Source: Bacteroidales bacterium
Lineage (GTDB): Bacteria > Bacteroidota > Bacteroidia > Bacteroidales > UBA932
NCBI GenBank assembly: GCA_017428245.1
Contig: JAFRRF010000018.1
Coordinates: 1 to 35,223 of the forward strand
Reading direction: 5' to 3'
Length of the DNA: 35,223 nucleotides
The notes below the pieces were generated by a model. It did no database searches and was not told the origin of the DNA. It saw nothing but the letters and a program-made list of their open reading frames with translations. Each line of letters begins with the position of its first letter. Position 1 is the stretch's first letter. This document shows, in pieces, positions 31,605 through 35,223 of this stretch. The position numbers were made by a program, and so were the translations under genes.

Positions 31605-33867
31605 AGATTAAATCCGGATTATCGCGGCTGGAGGCGCCATAACCGATAAAGATTTCCGTGAAAACGTCGTAGCCGTCCCGCGTTTTAAGGTATCCTTTGT
31701 AATCAGGCAGGTAGGACGGAGAATTCGGATCGGCCAGGGACTGATCGACGCCAAAGACGGAAGGCGTGTCAACGATGCTCATGTCATAGTTCCAGGGATT
31801 GTTGTATGTGACAGCCGAAGCGGTAATGGTATAGATCTGCTTCGTGCCGGATGTCTCCTGCTCCCATGTTCCCTGAAGCCAGGCGGGAATGTCGCCGGGA
31901 ATGTCGTCGGGTATGTCATCGGCCACTGCGACGAAGACCAGGGGTTCCCTGGACACAACGGCACCCGTGGCCACGTCGATGGCATCGACCGTCACATGCT
32001 GGATGCGGTCTTCCGTGCCCAACTTCCAGCAGGTGCCGCACTCCAGATCCCAGCTGTACAGCATCTCATCCAGTACCTCTCCTCCCTTGTTGAGTACGGT
32101 AAACAGCAGACTGTAATAGTTGGCGGCATTCGGCATGCCATCCGTATTGATGCGGAGCCGGATCGGATCGGGAAGCCACTGGCCGGAATGGCCGATCTGA
32201 TTGTTGCCGGAAATGTATTCAAGCGTGACGTAATTACAGGAAACCAACGTGGTGGCCTGTTTCTGGTAGCTGACGCAGAATGATACTTTCTTCGGCGCGT
32301 CGAGCATATAGTAACAGCGGGTAGCCAGGTTCGAGCTGCCCCGGATAGCGCTGTAGACGGTCGTGACGATGGCCAGTTTCTTAAGCACGGCCGAAACGCC
32401 CATCGACACGGCTATGCCACCGCAACTTTCAAGGAATTCCTTGGACGTCAGGAAGTCGAGCACGGCGTTGTAAACGGCCTCGATCAATTCTTCCTTTGTA
32501 TACTTGCCGCTCATCACAAGCTGGGTGAGTGCAGCGCCGCGGGCTGTCAGGTACTTGGCGATGGCCTGTTTGAGCGTCGCGGTGTTCGCCGCCGAGACGC
32601 TCGCGCCGACGATGTCGAGCGCATTCAGGAACAGGCTCACCATGAAGTCCGTCTGCGCCTTTGCCGTTTCGCGGGAGAAATCGAAGATATACTGTCCGTC
32701 CTGCGGCGAAGTAAGTGAATTGAAATCAAAGGTGATCGGCCCCGACCACTTGAAGCTTTCGCGCAGGAAGATATCGGTCACGCCATAGTCGTTGCCGGAA
32801 GGAATGTCGAGCGTGCCGACCTCGTTACCCGAAAGTTCATGATAGACTCTCCCTTCGTACATCGGCGTGAGGCCGTAATTGAAGAACCGGGCCTGCTTGC
32901 CGGAGATTTCCACCTTGAAGGGCCGTTCCTTCGAATTCCCGAAGATCTGCGTCGGCGCCTTGGTCAGCGGCGTCACGGAACCCTCGTTGCAGAGGTCGTC
33001 CAGCAGCGCATCCAGCGCCGTAATCATATTTGCGTTCTGCGTGCTGAGCAGCGGCTTGCCCGACTTGATCACGGCGGCCACTTCGTTTTCGTACGCGCTC
33101 CATCCATTCGCCCCCAGAATCATCGTTTCCAGCGTCCTGAACTCTTCCGCACCCTTTACCGGTCCGAACAGCGGCTGAATCGTCACCAGCGCCAGGGCCG
33201 TCGTACGGGCGTTGACGGTAACCGGGGTCTGGGAGGAGAAGTTGCCGCGCGCGAGCATCACCACGTCGCCCGCCTTGTTGCACACCAGCAGTGGCTGCGG
33301 TGTTTTCCCATCGCTCAGTGACGGGGTACTGAAATCGCTGCTCCCGTTCAGCGTGCTCGTCACAAGCGAAGTCATGACCGAATACCCCGACACGTCTACC
33401 GTCGTGCCGAAGTCCAGGTTGCCGCTGACCGTCACGACGGGAAGGTTTCCCACGCCGGAAGGCTGCTCCACCTTGATCTTCACTTCCACCACATGCTCAC
33501 CGCCCTTCTCCTTGGACCCATAGATCGTCAACGTGTTCGAACGCGTTTCCTCGGTCATGTTCGCCGCCAGCGTAACGACCACGTTGTCGTAACTCTTATC
33601 CTTGTCAAAACGGGCGCTCATCCAGTCGCGTGTCGGGAAGGAATAACCGTAGAAAGATGTGTTGCAGCTGATCTTGAACTCGACCTCCCCGCCCTCAGCC
33701 GGGAACGTAACCGTACCGTTCGGCGTTACCGACAGGGTAGGCGCGGGCTCCGGTTCGGGTTCCGGCTCCGGCTCGGGTTCCGGTTCATCGAAGCAGGTAA
33801 CGGCCATCATCAACAGGCAGATCAAGGGCAACAGCGCCCGCAGGGACAGGAATCGGAAGGGTTTCAT
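31552..33867 (-). CDS. BACON-domain surface lipoprotein
   Basis: 771 residues from ATG 33867 (an in-frame TTG at 33876 is less likely). The signal ends near MMAVTC; the cysteine is followed by FDEPEPEPE and a Glu-Pro repeat of seven units, an acidic start that fits export of the lipoprotein to the cell surface in Bacteroidota. Residues about 48-140 look like a BACON domain (LSVTPNGTVTFPAEGGEVEF, then NMTEETRSNTLTIYG). The remaining 600 residues contain helical and beta segments without a recognised family. BACON proteins often bind glycans or mucin, but no enzymatic motif is seen here. It is likely an accessory gene; its 3' end overlaps the ygiQ start. Confidence 0.8.
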   Translation of the reverse strand: MKPFRFLSLRALLPLICLLMMAVTCFDEPEPEPEPEPEPEPAPTLSVTPNGTVTFPAEGGEVEFKISCNTSFYGYSFPTRDWMSARFDKDKSYDNVVVTLAANMTEETRSNTLTIYGSKEKGGEHVVEVKIKVEQPSGVGNLPVVTVSGNLDFGTTVDVSGYSVMTSLVTSTLNGSSDFSTPSLSDGKTPQPLLVCNKAGDVVMLARGNFSSQTPVTVNARTTALALVTIQPLFGPVKGAEEFRTLETMILGANGWSAYENEVAAVIKSGKPLLSTQNANMITALDALLDDLCNEGSVTPLTKAPTQIFGNSKERPFKVEISGKQARFFNYGLTPMYEGRVYHELSGNEVGTLDIPSGNDYGVTDIFLRESFKWSGPITFDFNSLTSPQDGQYIFDFSRETAKAQTDFMVSLFLNALDIVGASVSAANTATLKQAIAKYLTARGAALTQLVMSGKYTKEELIEAVYNAVLDFLTSKEFLESCGGIAVSMGVSAVLKKLAIVTTVYSAIRGSSNLATRCYYMLDAPKKVSFCVSYQKQATTLVSCNYVTLEYISGNNQIGHSGQWLPDPIRLRINTDGMPNAANYYSLLFTVLNKGGEVLDEMLYSWDLECGTCWKLGTEDRIQHVTVDAIDVATGAVVSREPLVFVAVADDIPDDIPGDIPAWLQGTWEQETSGTKQIYTITASAVTYNNPWNYDMSIVDTPSVFGVDQSLADPNSPSYLPDYKGYLKTRDGYDVFTEIFIGYGASSRDNPDLIYVYNGIDTHGATYRKKQ

Positions 33868-33901
33868 GGGAAGCAAATCTTATTCACGACGTGTTATTAT
33901 A

Positions 33902-33909
33902 CAAAGATA
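33902..33909 (-). promoter_or_regulatory. -7 promoter box (TATCTTTG) for the BACON lipoprotein gene
   Basis: TATCTTTG on the minus strand, 34 nt before the ATG at 33867, in the 61-bp AT-rich gap after the next lipoprotein gene. It is identical to the boxes at 14104-14111 and 22384-22391. Confidence 0.5.
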
Positions 33910-33928
33910 GTAAAAACAACAAAAAAAG

Positions 33929-34984
33929 CTACAGTCCGGGAGACAGCATATAGTCCGTCCGGTCGCCGGGACCGGGCGGAAGCCGCCAGCTGCCGCTTTT
34001 GACCATCTTCCTGAGACGGTCGCCGAACAGCGCCCCGTAATGGTTCATGAAGGTTTCCTGCCGGTCCGGCCCCTCATATAAGAGCGACCCGATGCTTTCG
34101 GTGTCCGCCACAAAAGTGCTGATGAACTCCGGCCGGACGAAACCGTAGAGCGCCGTGCCGAAGAAATGGTACCAGGCGCCGTAGTTGTCGCCCATCTCCT
34201 TGGAATCGTGACGGATATAAGCCAGTTTCTTCTGAAGCGGATCCGCGTCCCGCTCCCGCCGGTGCGGCTGGCCGGCCAGCACGTTCTCGCAGGTGAGCAG
34301 CGTCAGGTAGATGTTGCCCCCGTTCAGCAGGTAGCTTTCCTCGAAGAGCCAGTCGATCCGGACGCTGCGGTCGGGGCAGCGCAGGACAGCTTCCGCCAGA
34401 GCCGCCTCCTGTCCGGTGAAGCAATATCGCGCGGTCCAGCCGCAGGCAAGGCACAGAAGCAGTTTGCTGCGCATCAGCAACGGCATGGGAAAATCCTGCT
34501 GCTTGTATTCCGCGTGCCGCTGGAGCCTGTGCCAGAAACCGTAACGGAGATATTTCCGCGCTTCCGGCGACCATTTGTGCTCTTCGCCCGCTACCGGGAC
34601 GATGTCCGGTTCGTGCTGCCGCATGATCTCGCCGCAGCGGTTCAGAAGACGGTCGATATCGATAGGCATCGTTTTCCCGATCCGGAAAGGGATATCCCCG
34701 TCCTGCTTCGCACGCTCGCGGTCCGCACGTTTTCTCTCCCGGAGCGAATCTGTCTGAGGGAGTTTTTCTTCGAACAGGTAGGTGTATAGTTTGACCGGAA
34801 TGGTGTCCAGGTTACGGATGAGCCGGGCATCTCCCTCCGGATCGACCAGCTGCAGGCGGTCCTGCTGATAGGGAACTGACAAATAACCGCTTTCAACCCT
34901 GTCCAAGAACACGCGCGACGTACCGCACCCCGTCAGGACCAGGGCGGCCAGCAACCATCCTATCAGTGTCTTTATCCGTGTCAA
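33929..34984 (-). CDS. Lipoprotein of unknown function
   Basis: About 351 residues if started at the TTG at 34984, which gives a compact lipoprotein signal (MTRIKTLIGWLLAALVLTGC). Starts at ATG 35020 or 35065 are possible but give a long uncharged leader and lie upstream of a -7 box at 34989-34996. The mature part is mostly helical with many Arg, Leu and aromatic residues (for example WSPEARKYLRYGFWHRLQRH, LFEESYLLNGGNIYLTLLTC, GDNYGAWYHFFGTALYGF). I do not recognise a family; the NNYGAWYHFFG-like segment may be a helix of an alpha-toroid fold, which is a guess. It lies 61 bp upstream of the BACON lipoprotein gene. Confidence 0.7.
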   Translation of the reverse strand: MTRIKTLIGWLLAALVLTGCGTSRVFLDRVESGYLSVPYQQDRLQLVDPEGDARLIRNLDTIPVKLYTYLFEEKLPQTDSLRERKRADRERAKQDGDIPFRIGKTMPIDIDRLLNRCGEIMRQHEPDIVPVAGEEHKWSPEARKYLRYGFWHRLQRHAEYKQQDFPMPLLMRSKLLLCLACGWTARYCFTGQEAALAEAVLRCPDRSVRIDWLFEESYLLNGGNIYLTLLTCENVLAGQPHRRERDADPLQKKLAYIRHDSKEMGDNYGAWYHFFGTALYGFVRPEFISTFVADTESIGSLLYEGPDRQETFMNHYGALFGDRLRKMVKSGSWRLPPGPGDRTDYMLSPGL

Positions 34985-34988
34985 ATTA

Positions 34989-34996
34989 CAAATATA
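34989..34996 (-). promoter_or_regulatory. -7 promoter box (TATATTTG) at the unknown lipoprotein gene
   Basis: TATATTTG on the minus strand lies only 4 nt before the preferred TTG start at 34984. If it is the active promoter the mRNA is nearly leaderless; if not, translation begins further upstream at 35020. Confidence 0.35.
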
Positions 34997-35088
34997 CAAA
35001 AAAGCCGATTGCCCCGCCATCGAACACCCCGCCCTGCCCCCATTCCCCTCTCCTCCCCCCCCCACGGCGTCGTGGCATCCAATGACTT

Positions 35089-35142
35089 GTCCTGAAATAG
35101 GTTTACACTGAATGATGTAAAACTGTAAACTTTATTTAGGAC
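35089..35142. repeat. Imperfect inverted repeat at the insertion-sequence end
   Basis: Arms 35089-35106 (starts GTCCT, ends TTTAC) and 35125-35142 (starts GTAAAC, ends AGGAC), 14 of 18 positions complementary, 18-nt loop. It may serve as a transposase binding site or a hairpin that limits read-through into the transposase gene. Confidence 0.6.
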
Positions 35143-35145
35143 AAA

Positions 35146-35223
35146 ATGAACAGAAAGACTTACAACAAGGATGAGAAGTTGAGTATCATCCAAGCCTATC
35201 TCTCTTCCGGAGAGTCTATGGAA
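35146..35223 (+). CDS. Transposase, N-terminal fragment cut by window edge
   Basis: Only 26 codons are visible (MNRKTYNKDEKLSIIQAYLS, then SGESME). The KTYNKDEKLSIIQAYLSSGES pattern resembles the start of the helix-turn-helix DNA-binding domain of IS3-family OrfA-type transposases (KxxxxEFKxxxIxxYxxSGxS). It starts 4 bp after the inverted repeat. The codon use is AT-rich, unlike the neighbours, which supports recent arrival. Confidence 0.6.
   Translation, partial: MNRKTYNKDEKLSIIQAYLSSGESME

Larger units (their letters stand above)
35088..35223 (+). mobile_element. Left end of an insertion sequence (partial)
   Basis: The base composition changes sharply from a C-rich stretch to AT-rich sequence at about 35081-35088. 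The putative end starts TGTCCTGAAATAGG. An imperfect inverted repeat, 35089-35106 with 35125-35142 (14 of 18 matching), lies just before a transposase-like start at 35146. The element runs off the window, so its right end, target duplication and family cannot be checked. The TG start and the transposase N-terminus suggest an IS3-like or related element. Confidence 0.6.

Overview
The window looks like a high-GC member of the Bacteroidales (Alistipes/Rikenellaceae-like or a related uncultured gut lineage; the genus is inferred, not shown). Evidence for this: -7 boxes of the Bacteroidota form TAnnTTTG ahead of several transcription units, Bacteroidota-only families (DUF4296, DUF4249, DUF5020, BACON lipoprotein, carboxypeptidase-regulatory TonB receptor), and start sites without clear Shine-Dalgarno sequences. 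Almost all genes are on the minus strand and tightly packed. No rRNA, tRNA or CRISPR array was seen, and no gap over about 300 bases lacks a gene.

Layout. 1-334: 3' end of an aspartate carbamoyltransferase gene whose product carries a PyrI-type zinc domain. 335-411: two back-to-back hairpins terminating convergent genes. 413-3874 (minus): a nucleobase uptake set (uracil permease, Tsx-like DUF5020 outer-membrane protein, guanine/hypoxanthine-type permease). 3968-14092 (minus): one run of ten genes with gaps of at most 19 bp. It begins with DUF4296, dtd, deoC and an MTA/SAH-type deaminase. It continues into an unusual signalling module: RelQ-like alarmone synthetase, SpoT/Mesh1-like HD hydrolase fused to an APH kinase, YegS-like lipid kinase fused to an RsbW-like anti-sigma kinase, NMT1/THI5-like binding protein, dCache-HAMP-PP2C phosphatase, and STAS antagonist. 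14147-15550 (plus): two membrane proteins of unknown function, divergent from that operon. 15556-22358 (minus): UbiA prenyltransferase, pheT, ftsY, Asp/Glu racemase, EamA transporter and polyprenol-phosphate mannosyltransferase, with a structured inverted-repeat element between pheT and ubiA. 22403-29977 (minus): a small acidic protein, ClC channel, tex, TonB receptor and DUF4249 lipoprotein, chained by overlapping starts and stops. 30036-34984 (minus): YgiQ radical SAM protein and two large lipoproteins. 35088-35223: left end of an insertion sequence with the first codons of its transposase.

The candidate undescribed system is 3968-10951. A periplasmic binding protein and a membrane dCache phosphatase could sense a ligand. 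The phosphatase and the RsbW-like domain would set the phosphorylation state of the STAS protein. Alarmone synthesis and hydrolysis enzymes are co-encoded as possible outputs or co-regulators. No sigma factor is present, so the output is unknown. The order and the fusions are seen directly; the circuit is inference.
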